A DNA stretch of 64,000 nucleotides from Nymphaea colorata. Its lineage: Eukaryota; Streptophyta; Magnoliopsida; Nymphaeales; Nymphaeaceae. Positions 1 through 13,217 of the stretch are shown here, piece after piece (the first letter of the stretch is position 1; every line of letters begins with the position of its first letter). A program made the translations under genes and the position numbers. The notes beneath the pieces are model-generated. The model worked only from the letters and a program-made list of their open reading frames with translations, was not told where the DNA came from and did no database searches. The stretch spans positions 14,366,354-14,430,353 of the forward strand of contig NC_045139.1 in the NCBI RefSeq assembly GCF_008831285.2. Direction: 5' to 3'.

Positions 1-601
1 TTTCCCTCTCTTTCCCTCCATCCCTTTCCCTCCCTTTCCCGCCAACCAAACAGGGCGTTACTCCTTGTATGAACTCAATCTTCAAAGCTAAACCACCTTA
101 ATCTCTCCCTTTCTGCAGACGATCTTTAAGATACCAGTTCCTTGAGTCTGGACGTCAATCTTTCTTTCTTTTCCCTGGTTAATCTAATGGAATTAATTTC
201 ATACATGAAAGCAATTAGTTTGAAAGCTCAGACAGTTTTGTCACTATATCTTTCTCTCGCCCGCAGACACACACACATATGCACATGCAGATGCACCCAC
301 CACTTGGACGCCGTGCTTCTCGGCGTGAGTGAGATAGACGAGAAGGCTGCCGAGTACCACCGACGTCAGTGGCGCCGCTGCCAATACCCAGAAGAACCTT
401 GGCCGCCTCTTGCTCTGTTCATGCAGAAAACACAGTCAGCTTTCTATTCCCAAACTCGACCTTCGATCTTTCTTTCCCTCGTTCAATAACAAGAACAATA
501 CACATAAACACCGAAGAACAAAAGATTAAAAGAAACAAAGAAGCCGCATTTGATATTAGCAGCAGGCGCCCACAAGGCCCTCCCCTAGGACCTCCACAAC
601 A
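1..601. other. Spacer at left edge, low-complexity pyrimidine and CA tracts
   Basis: No supported gene. The first 60 bases are a CCCTTT-type pyrimidine tract and there is a short CA-rich run near 269-300. Open frames here are short and contain simple-sequence peptides. This stretch lies downstream of the minus-strand RING-H2 gene and may hold its 3' untranslated region. Confidence 0.4.
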
Positions 602-886
602 CTAACCCTGGGTTCTACAGTAGGGGCAATCTGAATGAAAGCTCAGCCATGGGCGCAGGCACTCCGGGTGGTATCTGTGGAGGCATGGAAGATGCATGAC
701 CGTCTGGTGCAAGTGGAAGACATCCAAGCAAACCGGGCAGACCTCCGTCTCCGAGCTGAGTCGGTCCGATACGGCCGTCAGGCAGAAACCATTATTAGCG
801 GCCGAGCACACAGTGACGGTGGGTTCTGATCTCCTATTTGTTGTAGACCCGGACCCGGACATGGTCCCGCGACCCCAACTAAACAT
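602..886 (-). CDS. Small RING-H2 finger protein (putative E3 ubiquitin ligase)
   Basis: A 94-residue frame whose C-terminal half is a complete RING-H2 finger. The zinc ligands run C-x2-C-x14-C-x-H-x2-H-x2-C-x10-C-x2-C, starting at CPVC (about residue 50) and ending at CPYCR just before the stop. The H-x2-H pair and the tryptophan in RPWL match the RING-H2 class, which binds E2 enzymes and passes ubiquitin to substrates. No transmembrane segment or protease-associated domain is visible, so substrate and location are unknown. The start is uncertain: the first ATG of the frame is used, a second ATG lies eight codons in, and an AG acceptor-like site (AACAAATAG) lies just upstream of the finger. 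This could therefore be the last exon of a longer gene or a truncated copy. The RING itself is clear; the gene model is tentative. Confidence 0.6.
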   Translation of the reverse strand: MFSWGRGTMSGSGSTTNRRSEPTVTVCSAANNGFCLTAVSDRLSSETEVCPVCLDVFHLHQTVMHLPCLHRYHPECLRPWLSFHSDCPYCRTQG

Positions 887-2034
887 TCCATTCCATCTGC
901 GTTTGCTACAGCAAAGAAAATCAAATCATCGGTCGCTTCCCACTTTACATAAAATTCCAACGTGATGCTCAATAGCAAATTTGTAGCAAACGTGCGGCAC
1001 GTATATGGAAATTCGTGAAGGTAAGGTCAGGTCCGCTTCGAGACTGTCATGCTTTTGAGGGAAAAAAAAAAAAAGAAAGGCCCACAGCAAAAACTAATCT
1101 TGATTCTAATAAAAGATATGTTAACATTAACGAAATATCCTTTATAAAAACTAATCACCCCCCAGCCAATGGAAAATTTTCCATTTTTTTAAAATGGGTA
1201 TGCATTTTTAAACTTTATGAGCAAATATTGAACAACTTTTTGGATTTTTTAAAAATATTTTGGCGGTTTCTCAAAGAAGATACGAAATCAAGGTTGCTGT
1301 TCACAATTTTGCAGAAAGCGAGAGAGATAGGGGAAACAATGTACTAGTATACCATCACAATATACTAGTATATATAAATCATCAGCAGATCATATCATCG
1401 GATGCATGTGCGAGAGAGAGAGAGAGAGAATGGACTCCCCTTCCCGGCAACAAAGCCCAGCGACCCAAGAAGTTTCAGGCCTCTTGGATGTCGACCATGT
1501 CTCCTTCTCCGAGCCGTGCCGCCATTGCGTCACTAAGAAGCGCCATTGCCTGCACACTTCCGACATTATTGTGATGGTCAGTGAAATTCACAGGATCATG
1601 AGCTTCAGGTTTTCCTTCCATATTCGGCCTATCTGCCTCAATGACTACGTCCGCCACTGCTATGAGCAAGCTCAATGTCCATTGACATCTTTTCCCGAGA
1701 TGAAAAGGAGAGAGAAGGCTTTATAATGAGGTTAAAGCACAACGTCCGGATGTGTCCAGATCCGAGGTGTGCCTGCTCGCTATGTGATGCTGGATCCAGT
1801 TAAAACTGTGCAATTGTATAACTAGAGATAAGAAGAGAGGGGATGATTTACTACCTGCAGCCAACTGGTTCTCAACCCATCACTAGTAAAAGCCTTACCG
1901 CTTTTGTTCTGCACCAGCCTTTCTTCTTGTACACGAATCAACGTTTTCGGCAATTTCATTTGGTTCAGATTAACTTTATGTTGCCGTTTTGGTTGTTTCC
2001 TTCTCAGTCATTCTAGCCTTCATATGCCTTTCCG
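887..2034. other. Spacer with a GC-richer orphan open frame at 1430-1726 (+)
   Basis: Between the RING gene and the copia relic there is AT-rich sequence, a GA run at about 1412-1429 and then an ATG at 1430. The ATG opens a 98-codon frame ending at 1726. Its first 45 codons are GC-richer than the surroundings and encode a mixed, non-repetitive peptide containing CRHC and a Cys/His/Lys-rich patch. I do not recognise a domain. It may be a first exon, a pseudogene piece or chance. Confidence 0.2.
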
Positions 2035-2790
2035 TTGACTGCTGGTAGTAAATCAGCCCCTCTCTTCTTGAAAATGGTATATTCAACCCTTACATCTCTG
2101 GAAAAGATGTCAATGTATATTCATTTGCTTATAGATGAACTTGCTTATAGCAGCAAGTTCATCACAAATAAACTTGAATCCAGTTATGTACTCAGTAATA
2201 GACTTATCTTGTTTTTGATAAGTCTGTAACTTCCTCTTCCATAGAAAATGTCTCTCTTTTGATTTGACTCACGTACAAATGTTGTTGCTGTCTTCCGCAC
2301 TTTTGCTGAAGTCTTGTGTCCAATCACTACACCCAACACCTCTTCAGACAGAGATTTTGTAATCTAGCCTCTAAGCAATCGATCTGATTTCTTCCAAGCA
2401 TTGAAATAAGGATTAAGACTGTTGAAAGGTTCAACAATTTTAGTAATTTTAATGGTAGAACTTGGCATAGGAATAGTGCCATCAATAAACCCAAGAACAT
2501 CCTGGCTTCCTATGAGACCAAGGATCTCAGTTTGTGAGAGCAGAAAATTCTTATGCGTGAGCTTGATCGAGACAAAATTAGCAACATTCACATTTGAAGG
2601 GAAGGAAAACTTAGCTGATGATATTGCTGAGGACGATGCCCTTAAAGTAGCCAGAAAGAAATCAGCAAGAGAAGGTCTTGGAAGAGCTTTAACCCAGTTG
2701 TGATACCATAAAAAATGCTCAAGAAGAGAAATTTTATGTGGTTCAGATATTTTCCTACATCCACAGTACTCAGTCATCAAAACGATGATG
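2035..2790 (-). mobile_element. Degenerate Ty1/copia retrotransposon gag fragment
   Basis: On the minus strand 2364-2780 encodes a peptide with the features of plant copia gag N-termini: a KLTHKNFLL...Q block, then LLGFIDGT-like DVLGFIDGTIPMPS, then NPYFNAWKKSDRLL. After a stop or frameshift the match continues towards lower coordinates, with SLSEEVLGVVIG and later KSITEYITGFKFICDELA, both typical of the following gag (UBN2) region. Order and strand agree. No protease, integrase or reverse transcriptase was seen, and no LTR pair was found around it, so this is a 5'-part relic broken by stops and frameshifts. Confidence 0.75.
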
Positions 2791-4997
2791 AGTCTTCTTT
2801 CATTGCCTTAGATTTTATACAAGAGGTTGGTCGATTACAATAAGTTTTTGAGTTTCTTTCAGCCTTAATTAGGGAATTTTGTTTCCATAATATTGCCAGA
2901 ACCACGCACCTGATTTGTAGCTACTTATGGTGTCAGATCCTTCTTTCCATAATTCATATATGAGAATTGTGATCATGCATTGTCTTCTTTTTCAAGTTTA
3001 TCATGCAATATTTTCTTTTCAACCTGAGTTGCTATGATTGTGGGTAGGTGTTATTTCTTCTAAAAGTTGACTCATGGTGAACTCCAAGGGCACAACTCCC
3101 CATGTATCAAAGATGTGACACACACACAACTATAGATATAAAAGATTGAGACAATGAATACATGCGAAATGCAGAAATTATTATTAGGAAAATAAAATCT
3201 TTTAAATAAGATGGACATTAAGTTTAGGCATGGGGCCTGAACCTGAAAAAACTAGCCCGAACCCTCGACCCGATCTGAAGAAGTGTGTGTATAATGTCTT
3301 TCTATTAAAAAAAATCAGAGGAGATAGATCTTCCATTTGAGGAAGAGAGAAGCCCACCTTATACCGTGTGATTGCATGATGCATAGGGTAGTTGAGGGTT
3401 GCTCAGCTGTCCAATTATTATTAGATCCAATTATATATTTTTGTTTGATCAAGCACATAACATGGAGAGCGATAACATGAATTTATATTAATTGGACAAA
3501 GTGTATCTACTTCGCTTCTTCTCTGTTAATGCCAGTAATGTATATGAGAGTCTCATCAATTATTGTAGAGGCTAATGATGCAAGAGGAGTATCTTGAACA
3601 AAGCTGTTAGGCTTAAAGCTACACTGGAAATATTATTTAACGAGCGTAGTCATTTCAATATTTTTAGACTTTCTTCTTTATTTGTATTGATGTGACAGAT
3701 TGGAGGCTCACCAATTAACCAACTAAGAGATGGCGTCATATTTTACACTTTTATGGACAGAGTATGCCTCTGAGTCGTGAGTCGTGAGAGATTGACGATC
3801 GGCCAACCAAGAAGTGGCGTCGATGGGGTTCATGGAAGAAAATGTGGTCAAGTGAGGAGGTGTCTATTCGTCGACTTTTATGGAGGTCAGGCCAAATGTA
3901 TTTAAGAAAGCCACTTGTAATTACGAACTAATTTAGGGATTGACTGCCCTTGCCATTGCGCTTTCATTAAAAAAGAAAACAGGTTGCTTTTGTCCAATTG
4001 AAAATGTGTGGCGTTCTTCTTGGAAGGGTTGGTTTGAATGGGATTAGAACCTAACAAATTAATTGAAGATCAAGGGAATCCTTTATTGCCTGTTGACTAT
4101 TTAACATAAAACTAAACAATTAATAACATTTAGGAGGTGTTTGGTTGACACTTCAAAACCAACCAGGTTTTTGGACAAACTCAGTTTTGACAAAACCCAA
4201 TTTTGTAAAACTAAAAAATAAAAAATTTGGTTCCCATTAGGTTATTCAAAAACATGCATCTCCCAAACCTGTAGGACTCGATGCTTTCGGGTAAGTACGT
4301 AACTCATGACCCAGTTTGATGGCGATCTGACTCGGGTCAATTACAATATATATATTGCAAAGAACATTGCCAGTATCCACCAACGTCTGCTCCTCTTTCC
4401 TCATTTCTGCCATCCTTTTTCTTCTTCTTCAAGATGATATTAGAAAGCTGAGCTTATTTACCCATTAATGAACGAACAGCTATATATATGTCGCATTCAT
4501 GTGTGATGGATATATGTGTCGTTTCTTCCTTTTTTCCAGATTTCAGAAAATGTCTGAATATATGTCCTGAAGTTTTGCTTACTTTGGAATGGAAAAAGGC
4601 ACCACCATCAATTATTCGAGGATACTTTACTAGCATGGATCTAAGGTAAATTCATGAAACATTAACAGCAAACGACTTCGAGGCACGCACTTGTGAGTAA
4701 ATGTTTCATACAATTGTTAACATCAACAAGAGTAAGTGCACTAATCTTTATCGGATATTATTGATCTCAACTTAATTTGTATTATTTATATTGCACTTTT
4801 GTTGGAACTTCTATAAATTAATCATCATTCCAATTATGCATAAGACATTTGAAAAAAGTATCAAGGGCAACTATATACTAATACCAAAAGCTGATGGCCC
4901 AATGTGGGATGACATTAGTGATATACCTACAACTTGGTTAGTCAAAGGAAAAGAAAAATTGTGGAGATGTATGTTGGTGTTGATAGGCAAGTATCCA

Positions 4998-5181
4998 TTA
5001 ATTCAAACATGTCCCACTTTTATACTAAGCTCGGACCCTTTTGTCTAGCATATCCCAACCCACCCCTAGCAGTTTCAACTCCGGATCAAAACAGTTAATT
5101 CAAGTATGTCCTACTTTTATACTAACCCCGGACCCTTTGGTCTAACAGATCACAACCCACCCCTAACAGTTTCAACTCCAG
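4998..5181. repeat. 97-bp imperfect tandem duplication
   Basis: The segment starting TTAATTCAAACATG at 4998 recurs at 5095 as TTAATTCAAGTATG. The two copies stay alignable through CCCACTTTTATACTAA, GGACCCTTT and the shared CAACCCACCCCTA and CAGTTTCAACTCC blocks, with scattered substitutions. Unit length is about 97 bp and there are two copies. Confidence 0.85.
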
Positions 5182-6731
5182 CTCCAAAAAAGATAGGAGA
5201 TAGGATAATCAACCACTTACTAACCTCTTTTATAAGTTTTTGAAGATCTCTAATAATCTTTAGTTCGAAAGTAAACTTCTTAAAGTGGGATGTTACACTG
5301 TCATGTTGAAATAAAAAACCCCCTCCATGCACAACGTAATGTCAAGACCTTAACTTGCATGTTAATCTCGTCGTTTTCATGGATTAAACTACTTATTCTA
5401 TATCTAATCACTAAAATTGAAAGATTAATAACCTGAACTAATTGTATCTTCAAAAATATTATACTTTACGTTCGATACTTGACTAAAAGCAACAACGCTC
5501 TGGCGACCTTTTCATTGATCTTTGTTACATTATTTCAAAGGTATAAAAAAATAAAAGGAAAAGTTAAGCCCGTTAATTTTGAAAGGGGCCAAAATATAGG
5601 TGCTTTCTTTTTTAGAAAGATTCATCCTAATGGACCATAGAATAACATAAAAAAATTAAGCAAATTGAAGGTCGCATGCAGAAAGAAAATCACTAAAAAA
5701 CAACAAAGTAAAAATTTCATTTACTTTACCTACCTTTTCACTGTAAACAAAAAAAATGAACCTTATTGCTATTAATTTGATCCATCTTTCCCTGTAGCTA
5801 TAACATAAACGCCTGAGAATAAAATCTATCATCTTGAAACAAGCGACAATTGGTTCTTTTTTATGTTGCTTTATTAAGTAGAAGATTGTTTACTCACTCT
5901 AATTGGGAAAAAAAAAAGATCATTCTGCTCAACTTCTCCAAAATATAGTCTAAGGTATTATGAACGCAAGTCATAAAGGTAGACGTTTCTTTAACAACCA
6001 ACAGCAAAAAATTATGCTCATATCAAACAATTGAGGAATCTAACTGACCTATTTTGACCAGAATGTAGGTCCCTAGCTAGATAAAACGAAAACTATCCCA
6101 AAAGCAATACGATTTCCAATCGCAAGACTTGAGCCGCCTTTGTTCTATTTGTCGATAACCAAAAAATATTCCAAACAGTATGGTCAGGGTGAGGAACAGA
6201 TTTCCTACTTCTGACTAAGACTTCCCTAATTATTAGCATCACATGTGTTGTCACACAGCGTAAAAAATAAACAAATTAAAGAGAGGTCAACACTGTATAT
6301 TAATTCGTAGCCCTGTAACCTAACATGAGAAGAACTTACACATTCATTTTGCAGTAATTAATTGGTGAGCGAAATTAGTGCTGACGGTTTGCTGCTAAAG
6401 TGGTGAGATTTATAAATCACCCTTGTATATCAATTGCTGCAAATCAATCAATCCTTAAGAGAGTGAACGACAGAAATCTCATACACACTATTTTATGCTA
6501 TTTTTCTCATGAGAATTTTTTAACTCTAGCTGAGTCTTCTCGATTGCCAATCATGTATACGAGTGGTTGGTGTTGGGCTATGAGTGATGTGTGCTTTTTG
6601 GTTGTGATGGTAGGTGAGGTTTGGGTTTTACGCATGGAATGATTGATTTTATCCCCTGCTGTGGGCCTTCTCAGAAAAAGGAAGAAGCAGAATTGTCTCT
6701 GTGGATGGCTGGAGATGGTGTGTGTGTGTCT

Positions 6732-6921
6732 GAGAGAGAGAGAGAGAGTCGGAGAGAAAGTGATTGCACTTTTCTCTCTGGCGGTGGTGGAAGGGGTCAA
6801 CTGAATGTGTATCTGCCTGTGTATGTGGAAAAGGAGAAGGGTGCAGCTGGTGACGGTGCAACTGCAAGTCTGCAACCTCCACACGGTATAAGGAGAGTGC
6901 CAAGACTGAGAATGGGTATAG

Positions 6922-6973
<52 letters not shown>
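6732..6973. repeat. GA and GACA microsatellites
   Basis: A GA run at about 6732-6748, then GA interrupted by AAG at 6921-6942, passing directly into about seven GACA units at 6943-6973. Open frames on both strands here are simple-sequence artefacts. Confidence 0.85.
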
Positions 6974-8810
6974 TTTAATTTTTCTTTCAACCTGTATGTG
7001 GCTTTATAAAGTTTCTGACGTTATCATCGATGTTTGAAGGACATGATTAGATCAGTATGCTATATTTCTAAAGCCAAAATTTTTGAATTGAAGTAATGAA
7101 CAATTTTGGTGTTGGCCCTAGTGAGAGGAATCGATGGATTTGCGCATGAATAAGAGAAATAGCTTCATTGAGCAGATCTTGTATACCGATGGTGGTTCCG
7201 TCTATGATCAGGAACATGCTTTAGCGTAAAAGGCATGAATATCCTGTAAAATCTTCAACGTCCACCGGTTCCTAATGCTCAGGCCCTGGGAAACTTTCAA
7301 AGGATTTGCTCCTTTAGTTTAACTTTAAAATAACCACGAAACACCGAATTGGCTTCTTCCTGTAGAGTACATTATTCAAAACTTAAAAGCATGCAATTGA
7401 TTCTTGCCATGATTCTACATATGCAATGAATCACATTAAAATCATCGATTCTTATTCCGTTATGAAAGTGATTCTCATTATACTAGAAGTCATGTGTTTC
7501 ATGTACCTCAGTTATTAGTGATTGTAACAGATATTAAGTGCATCACAGCGCTCCAATTGCAATTTGTCAGACAGAGAGATAGACGCATGCTGTAATGATC
7601 GCTCCATTTCCTAGACAGTAGCAAATGCAGAAAACCATTTGTCTGCAAATGATTGAACATCTTTTCGACAATTCTTTTGGCCTATAACTCATCATGTTGA
7701 AAAGGAAATGCGTGATATAGGACAGGGCCGCTGCCACTTTTGAACGCCATCGACCCAACTCGATCATTTCAATAAAAATCTTGAATCACTGCATGATGTC
7801 TATGAAACCATGTATAGTTTTAATTAATTAACGATATATATGGACTAAGAAATCATAGACACAACCATGGTTCGTCCACCTGCGATTGTTCATCTGATTG
7901 TCGTGTAAGAATAAGCTCCATTATTTTTGTTGTTTAAAGTGAAATATGACCTTCAATTAGTTGCTTGGGAAATGGAATTGCGGCCAGTGGAAGTCAAGCA
8001 AACCCAGAAATAAGTTATAATTAACCCACCTTTTGACTACTTCTGGATTAAAAATGGCCAGAAAGCTCGAAAGAATTATGGATTTGCTCAGAATCTTCAA
8101 TCTCAGGGGATCAACTTTTCTTTTTCTTCCAACTAAAAAACGACAAAAAAGGAACCGGATCAAAATCGTTTGTGACTTGGAACTGGCTGTTGATTAATTT
8201 CTATCTGAACTAGATCGAGTATCTGAAAATTATGAGGAATCTGTCGAGCTTATAAAGTGAGAGAGAAGCGCCTATCTACTTCAACGGCCATTGTTCAGGT
8301 CGAACTCAGATGAAGATCCGATCCACCCACTTGCTTCCCCTGTGACACTATGAGGTTGTATGGGTTAAATAATTGGACCTTTTTATTATTTGTAGTTGTT
8401 GTGGCCCCAAGAAACGTGCTTTCTTCTCTTGTTTTGGTTTCTTTCTTTCCTGAAAAAAGTTCAGGGATCAAAAAGCTAATCATACAAGATGGGGGAAAAA
8501 GGAGGAAAAGTGACACAGAGAGAGTAGTTCAACTTTCATCTGTTGAAATATTATGTGGAACGAAAGCAGATTCTTCTTTTGAAAAGGGCTTACAAAGCGT
8601 TTATGATACAAATAGATCTCAGAAGACCACATGAATGGCCGCCTCTTGTCGTTCTTTTGATAAGAAGCATCGAGAGAATGCACTGTCTCTGTCTGTGGAA
8701 TAAGTGCCACGAAATGTGGGAAATGAATTATTTTGTAATCAATGAGGATTACACACACAGACACATCTATATACCTATAGCGAGAGCGAGAGAAAGAGAA
8801 TGGGTTCAAG

Positions 8811-8973
8811 CAGTGGTGGAGCCAGCTGGTGTGGGCATTTGCCCACATCAGCCCACTAAAGTTACATATAGAAACTTCATTAATTTTTAGGTTTTATACA
8901 CATGAATGTCTCTTAAAGATTGAAATTTAAAATTAGAGTGCCACTTATTTGTAAATTTCTGGTTCCACCACTA
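8811..8973. mobile_element. hAT-like MITE, 163 bp
   Basis: The left end is CAGTGGTGGAGCCAG. The right end, read on the minus strand, is TAGTGGTGGAACCAG, giving a 15-bp terminal inverted repeat with 13 matches. It is flanked by 8-bp direct repeats GGTTCAAG (8803-8810) and GCTTCAAA (8974-8981), matching at 6 of 8 positions. An 8-bp target duplication and a CAG-type terminus are hallmarks of hAT elements. There is no coding capacity, so it is a non-autonomous element. A second element with a closely related left terminus sits at 43280-43478. Confidence 0.65.
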
Positions 8974-11057
8974 GCTTCAAAGGAGTTCCAAGAGTGAAAT
9001 ATGGGGCCACATGGAAAGAAAAGCAAGCACCCAATGAGAATGGAGTTGAAAGAAGAAAGCTCTACTCCTTTTGGGAGTGCGTGCTTTGATGTGGTATGGA
9101 ACCAGAACTCCCTCTCACCACCACCTCCATACAGTACTCACACGCTCCAGATTCCACACATTGTAATCTCTCTCTCCATCTCTCTTTCTCTTTCTCTGTC
9201 CCTGTCCCTGTCACGGAACCAACCAATTCTTCTTCCTTCCCCGGTCACATTAATCGACATGTTGTTTTCCCCGACTTCCTCGAGTGAGTCGTGCCTCTGG
9301 TCAATGTATTGGTCGCTTGAGTCCAAAACAAAATTTTCTTGCTCTTCTGTGCCATCCTACGCACGTATCTGCTGTAGGCCATTAATTGTATGGAGAAATT
9401 AAACGATAACCGTGCTCCTTGACGATGAGTTGATCGAATAATGATAAATCTGGTTAAATGTTTGTATATAATTGATTTATTAACGATGATGAAGGCCGAA
9501 CCGACCAATACCACAACCCACAAATTTTTATGAAAAGGAAAGATAACGTGTTGCTTGTGACATGGCAGAATTAGTATTAAAGGGACACCTACGATATGTA
9601 AGATTGAATCTTCCACTTACGATGGTATTATGATGATGAATTGATGATGGGATTAACTTGCTGTGTTATCAATGGTTGACACCGTATCATGGGGAGGAGC
9701 TGAGGTCATGTGATTTGGCTGTTCGAAGGATTTTCTTTGAACTGGACGCGGATTTTGTGGTCATAACCGCACCAACAAAATAAAATCTCTGCAACATCTA
9801 GAGGTGGCCTTGTATGCCAAGTGGCGCGAAAACTTCACCGTGTATGTGCTGTCTGCCATGTGGATCATAATGGACTTCAATCTTATCATCTCCCATCTTG
9901 CGCCACAGGGAATTTGCTGCCGAAAGGAGATCTAAAGCGAAAAAAGGGAAGAGAGAAGGTTGCGATTGGGTCGATTTGATTTCTGGAAGACCTTCATCCG
10001 AATCCAAACTGTTTGCCTTCCCCAGTCACTATCATAATAACCATGAAAGTTTAATAAGGTCAATTGTGTTAAATGAACCAGTGATTCTCCTGGTCGAACA
10101 GGAACCCAATGGTGGTTGTTCCATTGATGTGGACTAACCACTTAGTTTTCGCTCAAAAGAGGACATGAACAACGTTGTTTCCAATTCTTTTGCATCATTA
10201 TGTATGCAAACCAGCTTCTTTTTCTTAATTACTTAAGCGTAAGGAGCGATTATTTAGTGAACACTTACATATGTATGTATGTATATCTGTATATATTTAT
10301 CACGATGTTTGCTTTCGGAAGTTACAATAATTTAGCGCTTGTTCTCAAACGACAACTTGCAAGAACATTTGTCGATGCATGGCTTCACGTGCAATAGTTC
10401 GAAACTGGAAAATTGTAAAGAAAGGAATATGCAGGCGTATATGAACTGGAAAATCTAATGGATGAACAACAAAACAAATTTGAAAAAGCTATGGAAGGAT
10501 AAGAGATTCTTAGACAGAAACACGGATAGCTAGCTAGACACCCATGTCCTCTATCAGTTTGAATTATTAAAGAGAGGCATGATTGCAACGTTGAAGTATG
10601 TTTCTTCTTCTTGTGTTTTTGCGGTTGCTGATGATCCTATGCTCCTTCGCACCTTCACATACGGCAGCGGAAAAGACGTTTTCCTTCATTTCTATATGTA
10701 GTTGTCTGTTTGGAATTTTCATCAACTCATAAAATGCCAAATTACGATACATGGCACTTGCCCATTCCTCACAAGTCACAAGCTTCAGTTTAGTTCTTAC
10801 GGGTATGACAGAAAGGGAGAGAGGGAGTCAAATGTGTACGTCTGCTTGTGAGTGTGTGTCTGTACTTATGTATATGGGAATTGAAATTGATTGACTGCCG
10901 GATGTTGCCCTTAACGTTGAAAATTTTAAAAACATCATTAAAAATCTTTAGCACAGGGCCATTAGCGGCGGTTTATGGTATATCAACAATGTATGGTTCT
11001 TTCAGTAATGCTTTATATGGTTTTAGCAACGAGTTTAAATTTTTTAGGCGGCTGCTG

Positions 11058-11059
<2 letters not shown>

Positions 11060-11127
<68 letters not shown>
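11060..11127. repeat. Compound CT/AT microsatellite
   Basis: About 15 CT units (11060-11090) pass directly into about 18 AT units (11091-11127). Confidence 0.9.
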
Positions 11128-11129
<2 letters not shown>

Positions 11130-11750
11130 TTCTTGGTAGGTCTACGTTAAAAGATATACGACAGGAGAAGATGCATGTTAGTAGGGTAGGAAAGTTGTGT
11201 TGTTATGTGCATGGCAGCACCTGCCCCAAGTGGGATGCCTGTGCTTCATAAATGCATTTCTCGGGAGACAGGTTTCTGTATTATATAACATACAATGACT
11301 TGTCATACTCGCCGTCGCCTCATCGGTATTATAAACTTGTAGGTGAATGCATCTTTTACAACCCCGCGAACTTAGTGTAGCACCGGCGAGCCGCTGCCCT
11401 GCAAGAGGTCACTGCGTGGAATGTCCAGCCGTATACTTGGGCAGGGCGCGTTGCTGTTTCTTGAGATAGAAAAGGGATCTATTCCCGGGCAAAAATAAAC
11501 AGTGAAAAAACTTTTACTTCTTACCACAGACGAATGAATCAAACATGCCATAAATGTATGTACGCGTTTGGTTTGTCACACAAGAAAAGATAAATTTTGC
11601 TACATTGGATACGCCGTCTCATTTGCAGCCCTTATTTTCTAAGTGATGCTTGGTGTGTACGTGTTTGCGTGAAGTGCATCAGCTGGGCAAGAGGAATAAA
11701 TGGCGACTATTGTGTAGCTTTTAAAAGGTGACCTCACAAAGTGGGGAATC

Positions 11751-11898
11751 TCCCTGAGGCAAAGAATGACCACGACATAAGCATTTTCAAAAGAAACACC
11801 TGTTCTATTCTTTCCTCCCTGAGGCAAAGAATGACCACGACATGAGCATTTTCACAATCTCAAAAGGGAAAAGAAGCACCTGTTCTATTCTTTTCTTC
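11751..11898. repeat. Tandem duplication, about 65 bp, with insertion in one copy
   Basis: TCCCTGAGGCAAAGAATGAC starts at 11751 and again at 11816. Both copies continue through CACGACAT and GCATTTTCA and end in CACCTGTTCTATTCTTT. The second copy carries about 15 extra bases after GCATTTTCA. Confidence 0.85.
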
Positions 11899-13217
11899 TT
11901 TTTCTTCTCGGAGACATCTATTGTTTGGCCTGAAGTTCTACACAACTCCTTATCCCTGCAGGATACAAAGCATCCAGTTATTATGTGCCTTACCTTAGTT
12001 CTGCATATGGGATGTCTTAGAACGGGATATAAATTTGATATGCAGTTAATGGGATTATAACCTAAATCTGAATGATGAGATTAAACCCAGATCCAAAATG
12101 TCTGGCTTCAGTAGAAGGTATAAAAATGATAACGAGAGAAACAAAGAGGGAGCGAGAGAGAGAGAGAGAAAGCACACAAGAGATTAAGTGGTTCGGTCAA
12201 ACTCGATTTACGTCCATGAAGTCTTTCTTTTTCTGCACTTCTGAAAAAAGGAATACTCTCTTACAACCACTAAATCTTGAGAGAGGAAAGAATAGTAAAT
12301 AGAAATTTTAGGCTGGTCTGTCAAGATCTTGATTACAAATTTGAATTTCTTTCTCTTTGGAATAGATTTTGGCATCTTCATGTGTTGGAGCATTTGTTGC
12401 TTTTTCAGAGTCAATTGCATTTCTTTTATATTTGGCTTGAAATTCAAAATTTAATTTACCTTGCAAGATTGGTAAGGACGTTGGATCGGCAACCTTATCT
12501 CTAACAAAAGGAACATGCAAGAACCACATATCTAAATCCGACCGAACCAAAGATGACAAGAATATATAAATCTACGTGTGTTCACATCTCAGGTTACGAT
12601 CCTATTGGCTTGCCCAAAGCTAGCTTATATATCGCAAATGAAACCTCTGAAATCCTACTAACGATTAGGCTAACCAATTGGCCAGCGTCACAAGCATTAA
12701 TTGCCATAAATACAGTGAAATTGTCACCAAAAAGCAGAAAGATACGTTTGATGTTGAAAATATTGAGAAAACATAAAAATTGAGAGAATGTTATCATGAT
12801 ATTATCCCCTTTTGTGTAAAAAATAGGCTTTCTATACACGTACTCTTAGCGCATTTTTCCCATCTTTGATTTCTTTTCTTTCAAATTTTCAGACCTACTT
12901 TTTAGTTTAATTTTATCATCTTTTGTAGGAAAATTAGTAAAAAGCACATAATTTTATAGAGATGGTCGCTAGATTGTCCTGTCAAGTCCTGCGTGCAAGT
13001 TAAATATAGCTAGAATATTTCACAGGTGTGCTTATAAAGAAATCCATAGGAAGCTCCTCTCCAGAGGGGTAGGTTTTGCTAGGCAGCCAATTTTTTATTT
13101 TGAGTGTTTTAGGTGTCAAACCATTAGTATTGTAAAAGGGAATCACCGTTGCACAAGTTGATCTAAGGCACCGAAAGCAAATTTTATACCGTAGGGAAAC
13201 AAGAGATTGGGTGGAAG

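Larger units (their letters stand above)
2791..8802. other. AT-rich spacer without a supported gene
   Basis: About 6 kb of AT-rich DNA. It holds a 97-bp tandem duplication (4998-5181), GA and GACA microsatellites (6732-6973) and a GGTGTTTGGTTG motif near 4136 of the kind often found at plant transposon ends. The open frames are short, isolated and do not resemble known proteins. I see no RNA gene. Confidence 0.5.

Noticed and set aside
9001-9402. 133-codon frame with Ser-Leu repeats
   Set aside because: The repetitive part is a translated CT microsatellite.
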